Positions 35,089-43,686 of a stretch of DNA of 64,000 nucleotides are shown here, piece after piece. Position 1 is the first letter of the stretch. Each line of letters begins with the position of its first letter. The notes under the pieces were generated by a model. That model saw only the letters and a list, made by a program, of their open reading frames with translations. It searched no databases and was not told the origin of the DNA. The stretch lies in NCBI GenBank assembly GCA_021202515.1, contig JAJQCW010000033.1, positions 1-64,000 on the forward strand. The letters run 5' to 3'. Made by a program: the position numbers and the translations under genes. Source of the stretch: Clostridiales bacterium (GTDB lineage: Bacteria > Bacillota > Clostridia > Oscillospirales > Oscillospiraceae).

Positions 35089-35125
35089 GAAAAAAGCTGT
35101 GAGACTGCCATTGACACTCTCACAG
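35089..35125 (-). terminator. Regulated terminator of the thiC leader
   Basis: On the minus strand CGCTGTGAGA and TCTCACAGC pair, followed by TTTTTTC. It lies between the TPP aptamer and thiC and is the expression platform. Confidence 0.85.
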
Positions 35126-35142
35126 CGGTTTTACCGTGATCC

Positions 35143-35229
35143 ATATCCCTACGCTGGCATTATCCAAACAGGTCGTCAGGGTCGAGACGGGTCTGCGTCT
35201 CCTCTCAGCCTGCATCCGCAAGCTCCCCT
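35143..35229 (-). promoter_or_regulatory. TPP riboswitch
   Basis: On the minus strand the class signature is complete. GGGGAGC opens the aptamer and GCTGAGAGGAGAC is the pyrimidine-sensor helix. GACCCTGACGACCTG follows, then GGATAATGCCAGCGTAGGGA. It should end thiC-thiE-thiD transcription when thiamine pyrophosphate is present. Confidence 0.95.
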
Positions 35230-35244
35230 TTGGGTTGTACCTCT

Positions 35245-35273
35245 ATCTTATACCTGCGCGGGGAAATATGCAA
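35245..35273 (-). promoter_or_regulatory. Promoter of thiC-thiE-thiD
   Basis: On the minus strand TTGCAT (35268-35273), 17 bases, TAAGAT (35245-35250). It starts transcription just ahead of the TPP aptamer. Confidence 0.5.
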
Positions 35274-35345
35274 GGTTTTTTTCAGTAGTTGGGGGTTGCG
35301 TTTCGTCACAGAATCGGTGCAGGAAGAAATGTTTTCTCGCTCACC

Positions 35346-35414
35346 TGTAGGGGCGGCCCTTGGCCGCCCGCAGAAACCACTATCTTACCCAGGGCGGCGG
35401 AGCGCCGCCCTACA
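35346..35414. repeat. Palindromic repeat, GTAGGGGCGGCC family, copy 1
   Basis: The left arm TGTAGGGGCGGCCCTTGGCC and a right arm ending GCCGCCCTACA flank about 25 unrelated bases. Each arm is itself partly palindromic. Copies lie at 44969, 46776, 49694 and 52068. Confidence 0.8.
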
Positions 35415-35470
35415 AAAAAGTGAAAGTTTTCCACACAATTTGGAATTGCTTTCACATTTGTTTCGTTTGT

Positions 35471-36247
35471 TCAACGTTTGGCCTCCCGGCTGATGAGGAA
35501 ATAGGGCAGCGCCACGAACCCCCCGCCGCCGATGCAGTTGCCCACCGTCACCAGCAGCAGATTCGTAACGTAGCCCGCCAGAGTGACGCTCTCCCCCATG
35601 GGGTTCAGCAGGGCCACGCCGATGATGCTCATGTTGGCAACGCTGTGCTCAAAGCCGCAGGTCATGAAAATCAGGATACACCAGACCACCATCACCAGCT
35701 TGGCGCACTCGTTTTGCAGCCGGAAGCTGCACCACACCGCCAGACACACGCAGATGTTGCACAGGATGCCGCGTACCACCATCTCCACCGGTGAAAGGGC
35801 CACCTTCGCGGCGGCGGAGGCGGCGAAATAGGCGGCGACGGCCTCCGTGCTGCCCGCGCCGGAGAGGGCGTAGAGGGCGATCGTTAGCCAGGAACCGGCC
35901 AGGTTCCCCAGCCAGCAGACCGCCCACAGCGTCAGCGTTTGGCCCCACCTGACCTCCCCCGCCAGAGAAGCCGCCGTCATGGTCAGGTTGTTGCCGGTGA
36001 ACAGCTCGCACCCGGCGGTGATGACCAGGCTCAGTGCCGCTGAAAAGGTCAGCGCCGCCAGCAGCTTGGGCGCGCCGAACCCGGCGGCGGTCAGCAGCCC
36101 GCCCACGGTCATGGATAGCAGACTGCCGAAGGTGATGAACATCCCCGCCAGCATGGAGGAGACGAAAAAGCCCAGCGGGTTGCGCTCCAGCAGCTTTATC
36201 TTAGCGCGGGCGGCGTTGCAGAGGGCGGAATAGGTGTCCTGATACAT
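35471..36247 (-). CDS. Formate/nitrite transporter family channel
   Basis: FNT proteins are pentameric membrane channels for formate, nitrite or hydrosulfide. The 258-residue product has six predicted helices and the family motifs AGCELFTGNNLTMTA (about 79-93) and CGFEHSVANM (about 199-208); the latter contains the central His. It cannot be assigned to FocA, NirC or HSC type from sequence by eye. RBS AAAGGGGAAC precedes the ATG. It is a single-gene unit. Confidence 0.9.
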   Translation of the reverse strand: MYQDTYSALCNAARAKIKLLERNPLGFFVSSMLAGMFITFGSLLSMTVGGLLTAAGFGAPKLLAALTFSAALSLVITAGCELFTGNNLTMTAASLAGEVRWGQTLTLWAVCWLGNLAGSWLTIALYALSGAGSTEAVAAYFAASAAAKVALSPVEMVVRGILCNICVCLAVWCSFRLQNECAKLVMVVWCILIFMTCGFEHSVANMSIIGVALLNPMGESVTLAGYVTNLLLVTVGNCIGGGGFVALPYFLISREAKR

Positions 36248-36299
36248 GGTGCAGTTCCCCTTTATGTTCTCTGTTGGTTCACTTTTTGTAACTATGGGG

Positions 36300-36329
36300 A
36301 TGATAGCATAAGGCCCCTTTGCCTGTCAA
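36300..36329 (-). promoter_or_regulatory. Promoter of the FNT channel gene
   Basis: On the minus strand TTGACA (36324-36329), 18 bases, TATCAT (36300-36305), about 50 bases ahead of the start. Confidence 0.65.
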
Positions 36330-36430
36330 TGGGAGTATCAACACAATATTTCTGTCCGCGAACAGGCTGTGTTTTGGACGAAAAACCCGAACTGTGGGCC
36401 GTTCTCCCGCCCGTTTGACAGAAAAGGGCC

Positions 36431-36459
36431 TTGTTATTTTCCAAAAGAGCTTATATAAT
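36431..36459 (+). promoter_or_regulatory. Promoter of the DUF4364 gene
   Basis: TTGTTA (36431-36436), 17 bases, perfect TATAAT (36454-36459). A direct repeat AAGAGTACA AAGAGTACA follows the -10 in the start region. Confidence 0.65.
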
Positions 36460-36503
36460 AAAGAGTACAAAGAGTACAAACCGATTGTAAAGGAGGGAGC
36501 GCA

Positions 36504-37037
36504 ATGCCCCGTGGGTTTATTCGCGGCCCGTTGGATGTCCGCTTATTGATTCTCTATATCCTGGCCCGGCTCAGCCTGCCCATCGACAGGGACCACCTGC
36601 TGGACCTGGCCCTCTGCGACGAGGGAATCGACTACTTCCAGTTCGCTGAGGCCCTGACCAGCCTCATCAACACCGGCCACGTCCAGGAGGACGAAAATCA
36701 CCTGCTGGCCATCACCCAGAAGGGGCGGGCCAACGGTTCGGTCTGCGAGGATGAGCTGGCCTACTCCGTCCGGCTCAAATGCGACCGCAGCACGGCGGAG
36801 ATGAACAAGATCCTCCAGCGGCGGAACCAGGTGCGCGCTTCCCTGCTCCCCCGGTCGGACGGCGGCGTCACCGTGCGCATGGCGCTGGACGACGACACGG
36901 GCAACCTGATGACCCTGGAGATGCTGGCCCCCGACCAGAAGGAGGGGGAGCGTCTGGCGGCGGCCTTCCGGGACCGGCCCGACATCCTGTATAACACACT
37001 TCTCTCTGTTTTATTAGACGAACCAAAGGACGGCTGA
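36504..37037 (+). CDS. DUF4364 family winged-helix protein
   Basis: The 177-residue protein matches the DUF4364 family of Clostridia, thought to be winged-helix regulators. The N-terminal half (about 5-90) starts GFIRGPLDVRLLILYILARL and has YFQFAEALTSLINTGHVQED, a helix-turn-helix-like segment, then LLAITQKGRANG. The C-terminal half has alternating strands and no known ligand site. RBS AAAGGAGGGAGCG precedes the ATG. It is followed at four bases by the CmpB-type gene, so both are probably one transcript. Confidence 0.85.
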   Translation: MPRGFIRGPLDVRLLILYILARLSLPIDRDHLLDLALCDEGIDYFQFAEALTSLINTGHVQEDENHLLAITQKGRANGSVCEDELAYSVRLKCDRSTAEMNKILQRRNQVRASLLPRSDGGVTVRMALDDDTGNLMTLEMLAPDQKEGERLAAAFRDRPDILYNTLLSVLLDEPKDG

Positions 37038-37041
37038 TATC

Positions 37042-38022
37042 ATGCAGGAACCCCTGCTGTTTGGGACGCCGCTGACGCTGGCGTTCCTCTACTTCGTCTG
37101 GTACTCTGTGCTGGGCTGGGCCATGGAGACTACCTACTGTTCCATCGGGCAAAAGCACTTTGTCAACCGGGGCTTTCTCCATGGCCCCTTCTGCCCCATC
37201 TACGGGGTGGGCGCGCTGCTGATGGTGTTGGGCCTGAGCCACTTCATGGGGAACATCCCCCTGTTCCTGGCGGCGTCCATCGTCACCATGTCCGCCTGGG
37301 AGTACTTTGTGGGCTGGGTGCTGGAAACAACCACCCACATCAAATATTGGGATTATTCCAACGAAAAATACAACCTCAAGGGCCGCATCTGCCTGAGAAA
37401 TTCCCTGATTTGGGGGCTGGTGTCCTATGTGGCCCTGTACTGGATTCACCCCCAAACCGTGCGGTTGTTCAGCGGCCTGAGCAGCACCGCCCGGTGGGTG
37501 CTCACCGGGGTGCTGGCGGCAGTGCTGCTGACCGATACCGTTACCACCATCCGCAGCCTGGCTCTGACCACCATGTTCCTGAACCGGGCCGAGGCCACTC
37601 GGCTGGAGATGGAGGCCAAGCGAAAGGAGCTGCGGCAACTCAGCCAGCAGCGGGCGGAAGAACTGCGTCAGGTCAGCCAGCAGCGGGCGGAAGAACTGCG
37701 TCAGGTCAGCCAGCAACGGGCGGAAGAACTGCGTCAGGTCAGCCAACAGCGCACAGAAGAGCTGCGCCAGACCAGCCAGCAGAAGGTGGAAGAACTGGCC
37801 CTCCAGACCGCTCTGCTCAAGCTGGAGCTGCAACAGAAAAACCTGCTGGAAGAGGCCGCCCACCACTCCCGGCGGTTCTTCCGGCATTATAACAGCATGA
37901 CCTCCACCGCCTACCGCCGCTCCTTGCAGCGCATCCGCCAGAGCGGGGAGCAGTTCCGGGAGTACCGCGCCCAGCGCATGAAAGAGCTCAAGCAGAAAAA
38001 CCAAACGAGGAAGGATGACTAA
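37042..38022 (+). CDS. CmpB-type membrane protein with 11-residue coiled-coil repeats
   Basis: Residues 1-185 match the PF06541 family (labelled putative ABC transporter permease, CmpB). They have about five membrane helices and the motifs FVWYSVLGWAMETTYCSI, NRGFLHGPFCPIYGVGA and WEYFVGWVLETTTHIKYWDY. The rest is a long cytosolic coiled coil. It contains four 33-bp repeats (37645-37776), each encoding QQRAEELRQVS, followed by a degenerate unit. Units 1 and 2 are identical in DNA. The true function of the family is unknown. The end overlaps an alternative start of the next gene. Confidence 0.82.
   Translation: MQEPLLFGTPLTLAFLYFVWYSVLGWAMETTYCSIGQKHFVNRGFLHGPFCPIYGVGALLMVLGLSHFMGNIPLFLAASIVTMSAWEYFVGWVLETTTHIKYWDYSNEKYNLKGRICLRNSLIWGLVSYVALYWIHPQTVRLFSGLSSTARWVLTGVLAAVLLTDTVTTIRSLALTTMFLNRAEATRLEMEAKRKELRQLSQQRAEELRQVSQQRAEELRQVSQQRAEELRQVSQQRTEELRQTSQQKVEELALQTALLKLELQQKNLLEEAAHHSRRFFRHYNSMTSTAYRRSLQRIRQSGEQFREYRAQRMKELKQKNQTRKDD
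37645..37776 (+). repeat. 33-bp minisatellite, four units
   Basis: Units begin at 37645, 37678, 37711 and 37744. Unit 2 is identical to unit 1, unit 3 differs by one base, and unit 4 is more diverged. The frame is kept. The 11-residue period fits a hendecad coiled coil. Confidence 0.9.
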
Positions 38023-38023
38023 C

Positions 38024-38659
38024 ATGACACCCAAGGAAATTTCCTATGAACATCTCGCCCGCACCATCCTGAAAAACATGGAGAAGCGGAACTTCACCGG
38101 CAGCTACGCTCCCACCGCCGAGGACGCTGTGGAGCAGATCAAGGCCCTGCTGCAACCCGGCCTGACCGTGGCCAACGGCGGCAGCATGACTCTGGGAGAG
38201 CTGAGCTTCCAGGAGCTGGCGGAGCGGGCGGGCTGCACCTACATCGACCGGGCCGCCGCCAAGACCCCCCAGGAGAAGCGGGAGATTTACGCCCGGACCA
38301 CCCTCAGCGACCTGTACTTCCTCAGCGCCAACGCCATCACCGTGGCGGGGGAGCTGGTGAACGTGGACGGCACCGGCAATCGGGTGGCCTGCCTGACCTA
38401 CGGCCCGGAGCGGGTGGTGGTCGTGGCCGGGATGAACAAGGTCTGCAAGGACCTGCCCTCCGCCATGGAGCGCATCAAGGTGCAGGCCGCGCCCCCCAAC
38501 TGCGTCCGGCTGGACATGAAAACGCCTTGCAGCGTCACCGGCGTCTGCGCCGACTGCCACAGCGAGGACTGCATCTGCTGCGCCACCGTCATCACCCGGC
38601 ACAACCGGACCCCTGGCCGCATCCATGTGATACTGGTGGGGGAGGAATTAGGGTTCTGA
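38024..38659 (+). CDS. LUD-domain (lactate utilisation-like) protein
   Basis: The 211-residue product matches the LUD domain (former DUF162), seen in LutB/LutC lactate utilisation proteins and in many stand-alone clostridial proteins of unknown role. Landmarks are TVANGGSMTLGELSFQELAE, YFLSANAITVAGELVNVDGT, GNRVACLTYGPERVVVVAGM and NKVCKDLPSAMERIK. A Cys-rich C-terminal segment, CSVTGVCADCHSEDCICC (about 166-183), could hold a metal or cluster. I take the ATG at 38024, nine bases after GAGGAAGG; ATG 38015 is too close to that site. Confidence 0.8.
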   Translation: MTPKEISYEHLARTILKNMEKRNFTGSYAPTAEDAVEQIKALLQPGLTVANGGSMTLGELSFQELAERAGCTYIDRAAAKTPQEKREIYARTTLSDLYFLSANAITVAGELVNVDGTGNRVACLTYGPERVVVVAGMNKVCKDLPSAMERIKVQAAPPNCVRLDMKTPCSVTGVCADCHSEDCICCATVITRHNRTPGRIHVILVGEELGF

Positions 38660-38674
38660 GTGTTCCCAAATACC

Positions 38675-38708
38675 GCAAAAAGGACAGCCCGCAGGCTGTC
38701 CTTTTTGC
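38675..38708. terminator. Bidirectional terminator
   Basis: GCAAAAAGGACAGCC and GGCTGTCCTTTTTGC form a perfect 15-bp stem around four bases. It ends both the LUD transcript (plus) and the rluD transcript (minus). Confidence 0.9.
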
Positions 38709-38727
38709 ATATCCAAATGACGTAAAA

Positions 38728-39636
38728 TCACAGCTTTTTCAACCGTTCGATGGTCTTGACAAAATACTCCGGCAGAGGACATTCCACCTCCACCGGCTCC
38801 CCGGTGGTGGGGTGAATAAACCGCAGCCGTTTGGCGTGGAGGCATTGTCCCGCCAGTCCCGGATAGGGCTTCTTGCTGCCGTAGACCGTGTCCCCCAGAA
38901 GGGGGTGGTGGAGGTAGGCCATGTGGACGCGGATCTGGTGGGTGCGGCCCGTCTCCAACTGGCACTCCACACGGGTATAGCCGTTGTACCGCTCCAGCAC
39001 CCGCCAGTGGGTGACGGCCCGCTTGCCTCCGGCGGTGACGGCCATTTTTTTGCGGTCCGTCCTGTGCCGGGCGATGGGAGCGTCCACTGTGCCGGAATCT
39101 TCGGTTAAATTGCCAACCACGATGGCCTCGTAGGTGCGGGCCAGGGTGTGGTCCTGGAGCTGAGCGGCCAGGGCCAGGTGTGCGTTGTCGTTCTTGGCCA
39201 CGATGATGAGGCCGCTGGTGTCCCGGTCAATGCGGTGGACAATGCCAGGACGCAGCACGCCGTTGATTCCAGAGAGTGATTTTCCACAGTGATATAACAG
39301 TGCGTTGACGAGCGTTCCGTCTGGGTGGCCCGGCGCGGGGTGGACTACCATGCCCACCGGCTTGTTGACCACCACCACGTCGTCGTCCTCATAGACGATT
39401 TCCAGGGAAATGTCCTGGGGAACCACGTCCAGCGGCTCCGGCTCCGGCAGCGTGACCTCCAGCAGGTCGCCCACCTCCAGCCGGGCATTTTTTTTGAGTT
39501 TTTTGCCGCAGGAGGTCACCAGACCCTGTTCCAGCAAACGCTGGGCGGCGGAGCGGGTCAGCCCCTCCACAGAGCGGGCCAGGAACTGGTCTGCCCGTTC
39601 TCCGGCGCAGTCGGCGGTCAGGGTCAGGGCGCTCAT
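38728..39636 (-). CDS. Pseudouridine synthase, RluA/RluD family
   Basis: This enzyme isomerises uridines in 23S rRNA or tRNA. The 302-residue product has an N-terminal S4 domain (about 12-75) and a catalytic domain. The catalytic Asp is in GIVHRIDRDTSGLIIVAKND, and GRTHQIRVHMAYLHHPLLGD is also typical. RluD is the closest label, but RluA-family members with S4 domains are hard to separate by eye. I start at ATG 39636, which overlaps the lspA stop (ATGA); longer frames run into lspA. Confidence 0.93.
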   Translation of the reverse strand: MSALTLTADCAGERADQFLARSVEGLTRSAAQRLLEQGLVTSCGKKLKKNARLEVGDLLEVTLPEPEPLDVVPQDISLEIVYEDDDVVVVNKPVGMVVHPAPGHPDGTLVNALLYHCGKSLSGINGVLRPGIVHRIDRDTSGLIIVAKNDNAHLALAAQLQDHTLARTYEAIVVGNLTEDSGTVDAPIARHRTDRKKMAVTAGGKRAVTHWRVLERYNGYTRVECQLETGRTHQIRVHMAYLHHPLLGDTVYGSKKPYPGLAGQCLHAKRLRFIHPTTGEPVEVECPLPEYFVKTIERLKKL

Positions 39637-40121
39637 TTCCACAGATCCCTCTCGCCCTTCGGCTCTTTCGGCTCCAGCTTCTCCCAGAAGAAGAACACGT
39701 AGCACAGCACTAAAATGCCGCCCACCACCACGCAGCAGTCCGCCACGTTGAACACCGCGAAGTTGACGAACAGCACTTGGATCATGTCGGTGACGTAACC
39801 CAGAAACAGCCGGTCAATAAGATTGCCCGCGGCTCCGGCCATGACCAGGGTCAGGGGCCACTTTCCCCAAGGGTGCGTAAAAATCAGGTTTTTTGCCAGC
39901 ACGACAGCCAGAGCGACGGTGGCTGCCAGCGACACGATGGTCAGCAGCCCCGTCCGCCCGCTGAAGGAGGAAAAGGCCATACCGGTGTTCTGCACATAGG
40001 TCAGCCCCACCACGCCGGGGAGGAGCACCACCTGCTCCCCTAGGGCGAGAGCGGCGCGGGTGGCGGCCTTAACGCCCTGGTCCAGGCCCACCAGCAGCCC
40101 GGCCACGATAAAGTACCACAT
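39633..40121 (-). CDS. lspA: Lipoprotein signal peptidase
   Basis: LspA removes signal peptides of prolipoproteins in the membrane. The 162-residue product has four helices. It has the family motifs YVQNTGMAFSSFSG, VMAGAAGNLIDRLFLGYVTD with the first catalytic Asp, and FAVFNVADCCVVVGGIL with the second. It starts next to the helicase stop (four bases) and overlaps the pseudouridine synthase gene, so the three genes form an operon. Confidence 0.96.
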   Translation of the reverse strand: MWYFIVAGLLVGLDQGVKAATRAALALGEQVVLLPGVVGLTYVQNTGMAFSSFSGRTGLLTIVSLAATVALAVVLAKNLIFTHPWGKWPLTLVMAGAAGNLIDRLFLGYVTDMIQVLFVNFAVFNVADCCVVVGGILVLCYVFFFWEKLEPKEPKGERDLWK

Positions 40122-40125
40122 AGGC

Positions 40126-42150
40126 TTATCCTTTCCGCCGGTCGCTGAGGTAATAGGGCTTCATCAGCGACTTCTGCTCAGTAGAGTCTTTCTGCCGCTC
40201 CGGGCGCTCCGTCCGGGGCGGGCGGTTCTTTTTGCCCTGGTTGGCCGGATGCTGCCGGGACTTGTTTCCGCCAGTCTGCTTTTGGGCGGCGGCGGACTTG
40301 GAGGGCTGCTGCCGGGTCTGTTTTCCGCCAGACTGCTTTTGAGGGGCAGATTTCCCAACCGATTGCTTTTGAGGTGCGGATTTCTGCTTGCCCTCCTGCT
40401 GTTGCGGGGCGGATTCCGGCTTCTGCCGGGAGGTTTGCTTGCCGGAGGACTTTTTGCCGGACTTTCCGGCGCTTTTCCCAGTGGATTCCGGCTCCTCCCG
40501 CCGCTCCGGGCGGTACTTTTCGGGGATCTCCTTCCGGTCCGAGAACAGCCGGTCGGTGGCGTCCCGTGCAGGGGCGTCCAGCTTTCGGCTGGTGTCCACG
40601 GTGCGGCTGCCGAAGGTCTCCTTTAGCTCCACGTTGGGCAGCAGCGAGACGCTGCTCAGGGAGGGGATGACTTTTTTCTCTGGGCGCTTGTACCGCCGAT
40701 GGAGAATGTCGTTGCTGTCGAAGGTGCGGGCCGGTTCGGCGGGCTGCTCCTCCCGCTTGGGCAGCAGGTCGGGGATGGGCACCACCGGCTCCGGTTGCGC
40801 CGGTTTCTGGGCCTTTTTGCCCTTCTTCTTGGTTTTGGATTTTTCAGGCGCAGAAGCGCTCTCAATGGGAGCGGTGGCAGTCTCCTGAGGGACGGATTTG
40901 GTCTGGCGGGCGGCATTTGCCTCCCGGCGAGCCTTCGCCAGTTCCCGGGCGGCGGCGCGGGCCTCCTCGTCCTCTGGGTTGCGGACCTTGCCCCCCTTGT
41001 CCTTGGCCGGAGGGTCAAAGTTCTGCATGGGCCAGGGGTGGTCCTTCACCTGGGGGACCTTTTTGCCCATGAGCTTTTCGATGTCCTTGAGCAGGGGCTG
41101 CTCGTTGAAGTCGCAGAAGGCGATGGCAAGCCCGCCGCGGCCCGCCCGCCCCGTCCGGCCAATGCGGTGAACGTAGGTCTCCGGCACTTCGGGCAGGTTG
41201 TAGTTGACGACACAGGCCAGCTCCTCGATGTCCAGCCCCCGGGCGGCGATGTCGGTGGCTACCAGCACGCGGATGTTCCCCGCCTTGAACCCGGCTAGGG
41301 CCTCCTGCCGGGCGGTCTGGCTCTTGTTGCCGTGGATGGCGGCGGCGGAGACGCCGGCCTTCTGCAAGTCCTTGCTGACCTTGTTGGCCCCGTGTTTGGT
41401 ACGGGTAAAGACCAGTACCGAGGACAACTCCTGTTCCTCCAGCAGAGAGACCAGCAGTTTGGTCTTGTTGACCCGGTCCACCAGATAGACCTGCTGGCGG
41501 ATGGCGTCCACGGTGCTGTTCACCGGGTCTACCGCCACCCGGACGGGTTTGTAGAGCAGGCTGTTCACCAGTTGGGTGATTTCCTCCGGCATGGTGGCGG
41601 AGAAAAACAGGGTCTGCTTCTTTTTGGGCAGCCACTGGAGGATTTTTTTCACATCGTGGATAAAGCCCATGTCCAGCATCCGGTCGGCCTCGTCCAACAC
41701 GAAAATCTCCAGCCTGGACAAGTCGAGATACCCCTGCTGGTACAGGTCGGCCAAACGGCCAGGGGTGGCCACCAGCACGTCGGCGCCTTTTTGAATGGCC
41801 TCCACCTGGGGGGCCTGGCCCACGCCGCCGAAGATGACCACGCTGTTGACGTTTAAATACTTCCCGTAGTTGACAAAACACTCCTGGTTCTGGATCGCCA
41901 GCTCACGGGTGGGAGTGAGGACCAGGGCGCGGATGGGCCGCCCCTCCACGGGGGTTTGGCTCAGCCGCTGGAGAATGGGAGCGGCGAAGGCGCAGGTCTT
42001 GCCGGTGCCGGTGCGGGCGCAGCCCAACACATCCCGGCCCTCCAGCGCCGGGGGAATAGCCCCCGCCTGGATCGCGGTGGGCTGGGTGTAGCCCTGTTCC
42101 GTCAGGGCCTTGACGATGGGGTCAATGAGATGACAGTCTTGAAAATTCAA
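40126..42150 (-). CDS. DEAD-box RNA helicase with long basic tail
   Basis: This is an RhlE/CshA-type RNA helicase of 674 residues, likely for ribosome assembly or RNA turnover. The core (about 1-370) shows the Q motif region PTAIQAGAIPPAL, ARTGTGKT (motif I), PTRELAIQ (Ia), VLDEADRMLDMGF (II), FFSATM (III), ATDIAARGLDIEE (V) and HRIGRTGRAGRGG (VI). The last 300 residues are a disordered Lys, Gln, Ser and Pro-rich tail with short repeats such as APQKQSVGK and APQKQSGGK. The start is a TTG at 42150 after AGAAAGAAG. Confidence 0.92.
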   Translation of the reverse strand: MNFQDCHLIDPIVKALTEQGYTQPTAIQAGAIPPALEGRDVLGCARTGTGKTCAFAAPILQRLSQTPVEGRPIRALVLTPTRELAIQNQECFVNYGKYLNVNSVVIFGGVGQAPQVEAIQKGADVLVATPGRLADLYQQGYLDLSRLEIFVLDEADRMLDMGFIHDVKKILQWLPKKKQTLFFSATMPEEITQLVNSLLYKPVRVAVDPVNSTVDAIRQQVYLVDRVNKTKLLVSLLEEQELSSVLVFTRTKHGANKVSKDLQKAGVSAAAIHGNKSQTARQEALAGFKAGNIRVLVATDIAARGLDIEELACVVNYNLPEVPETYVHRIGRTGRAGRGGLAIAFCDFNEQPLLKDIEKLMGKKVPQVKDHPWPMQNFDPPAKDKGGKVRNPEDEEARAAARELAKARREANAARQTKSVPQETATAPIESASAPEKSKTKKKGKKAQKPAQPEPVVPIPDLLPKREEQPAEPARTFDSNDILHRRYKRPEKKVIPSLSSVSLLPNVELKETFGSRTVDTSRKLDAPARDATDRLFSDRKEIPEKYRPERREEPESTGKSAGKSGKKSSGKQTSRQKPESAPQQQEGKQKSAPQKQSVGKSAPQKQSGGKQTRQQPSKSAAAQKQTGGNKSRQHPANQGKKNRPPRTERPERQKDSTEQKSLMKPYYLSDRRKG

Positions 42151-42237
42151 ACAAATACTTCTTTCTTCGGTTCAGAATTGCCTGCATAAAGAATTGCTCC
42201 ATACCGGACGCAGGCAGTCCGGCGAGAGGGCGGTGTT

Positions 42238-43185
42238 TTACAGGAAGATGGTCACGGCGCTGTACCCCAGGCCCAGCACCAGCATGACCCAGAACCACAC
42301 CGACCTGCGGCAGGCCCGCGCCTTCTCCTGGGGGCGGAAGGGCAGCGGCCCCGGCTCCATGTGATAGCCCCGGCGCACCGCCAGAAACATGGCGATGGCG
42401 ATGCCGATGGAGAGGTAGATGAACACGCTGGCCACCAAAAATGCCTCGTCGGGCAGGTTTAGCTGCATCACCACGCTAAAGCCGTTGATGAGCATGTGCA
42501 GTAAAATGGTGTCCCGGATGGAGCCGGTGAGCAGCACGACAGCCCCGAACACCAGACCCAGCACAAAGGCGTAAGCCGTCTGATAGAGATTGGCGTGGAA
42601 CAGGGCGAAGGCCAGAGCGGACAGCACCACCGCCGATACGTCCCCCAGCCCCAGCAGCCGCCGCAGCAAGATGCGCCGGAAAAGCAGCTCTTCCATCACC
42701 GGGGCCACCAGCACAAAGGCCACCGCCGTCAGCCAAATGGGGAGCGATGCGCTAAAAGAATCCACCACATTGGTGGTGGCCTGGCTCGACAGGCGCTCCA
42801 GAACGGTGATGACCAGGGAGGTCACCAGCGAACAGCCGTAGCCCACGCCGAAGGAGAACACCGTGGCCTGTACGAACTCCCACAGGCTCAGCCGGTCCAC
42901 CGGAATGGGGTTGCCCTTGGGCATTTTCCGCAGCACCAGCGGGAAGATGACCAGCCCCGGCAGGTAGACCGACACGTCGTTGATGGCCAGGGCCAACACC
43001 GGCCCCCAGAAGGCGTCCCAGTAGTATTGGGGGAAAAACCGCGCCGCTGCGTAGTACAGCCCCGCGCCCAGGCACTGGGTCAGTGCGACCACCAGAATCA
43101 CGCTGATGGAAAACCGGCTGTAGCACTTGCGCAGTTCCCGCCTGCTCATGGGTTTGGGAACATACGGTGTCATTTCCTGTGTCAT
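42238..43185 (-). CDS. CPBP family intramembrane metalloprotease
   Basis: This is a 315-residue membrane protein of the CPBP (CAAX-processing/bacteriocin-immunity, Abi) family. It has about eight helices. The active-site motifs are visible: EELLFRRILLRR (EExxxR, about 188-199), FALFHANLYQ (FxxxH) and HMLIN. Members cleave or protect membrane substrates, and some confer bacteriocin immunity. No bacteriocin is adjacent, so the substrate is unknown. I start at ATG 43185 after GAGGTGGGAG. Confidence 0.87.
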   Translation of the reverse strand: MTQEMTPYVPKPMSRRELRKCYSRFSISVILVVALTQCLGAGLYYAAARFFPQYYWDAFWGPVLALAINDVSVYLPGLVIFPLVLRKMPKGNPIPVDRLSLWEFVQATVFSFGVGYGCSLVTSLVITVLERLSSQATTNVVDSFSASLPIWLTAVAFVLVAPVMEELLFRRILLRRLLGLGDVSAVVLSALAFALFHANLYQTAYAFVLGLVFGAVVLLTGSIRDTILLHMLINGFSVVMQLNLPDEAFLVASVFIYLSIGIAIAMFLAVRRGYHMEPGPLPFRPQEKARACRRSVWFWVMLVLGLGYSAVTIFL

Positions 43186-43341
43186 TTCTCCCACCTCGTT
43201 TGCGTCTGGTCGTGCCTGTGGAGAGCGCTGAGGGGTCTCCCTCTCCCCTGCCGCAGCAGGTTTGCCGCCGATGGTATTATAACAGTTTTTCCGGCGTTTG
43301 ACAACGGCTGAAAACACAGGTGGGATATTTCATGGAGATGC

Positions 43342-43381
43342 AAAAACGGGAGCGCCGCAGAACTTCGTCTGCAACGCTCCC
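43342..43381 (-). terminator. Terminator of the racemase transcript
   Basis: On the minus strand GGGAGCG-TT-GCAGA, loop, TCTGC-GG-CGCTCCC is followed by GTTTTTG. It lies about 300 bases after the racemase gene, beyond the composite repeat. Confidence 0.65.
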
Positions 43382-43458
43382 AATGCTTAAAGTTTATGAA
43401 TTGCACCTTGCTAATCTGGATATCCATTTGAATCAGTCTTATCAATAATTACAGCCGG

Positions 43459-43683
43459 GAAACCCCTCCACCATGCTTCGCATGGTCCCTCTCCGCCGTC
43501 AAGCGGCACTTCCACTACGCTCCCTGCCCTTTCAGGGGCGGCAAGAGGGGTGGTCGATTACTGAATGGCAGTTCTCTGTGGAATACCTGTTCTATGCTGA
43601 GTAGAAATGCTGACCAAACAGCAAACACTATCTGAGCTAACAGCTCATTTCATTGCACATTGCAAATTGCAAATTGCAAATTG
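43459..43683. repeat. Composite interspersed repeat with ATTGCNN array
   Basis: It starts GAAACCCCTCCACCATGC and includes the CCGCCGTCAAGCGGCACTTCC hairpin, CCCTTTCAGGGGCGGC and GAGGGGTGGTC. About 100 bases containing GCTGACCAAACAGC and GAGCTAACAGCTC follow, then an array of ATTGCAC and ATTGCAA units (43651-43683). It abuts the stop of the racemase gene. The same element lies inverted at 48386-48639. Confidence 0.8.
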
Positions 43684-43686
43684 TAT

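Noticed and set aside
33619-35139. Long plus-strand open frame over thiC
   Set aside because: It is the complement of thiC and the thiC leader terminator, with no recognisable protein and no ribosome site.
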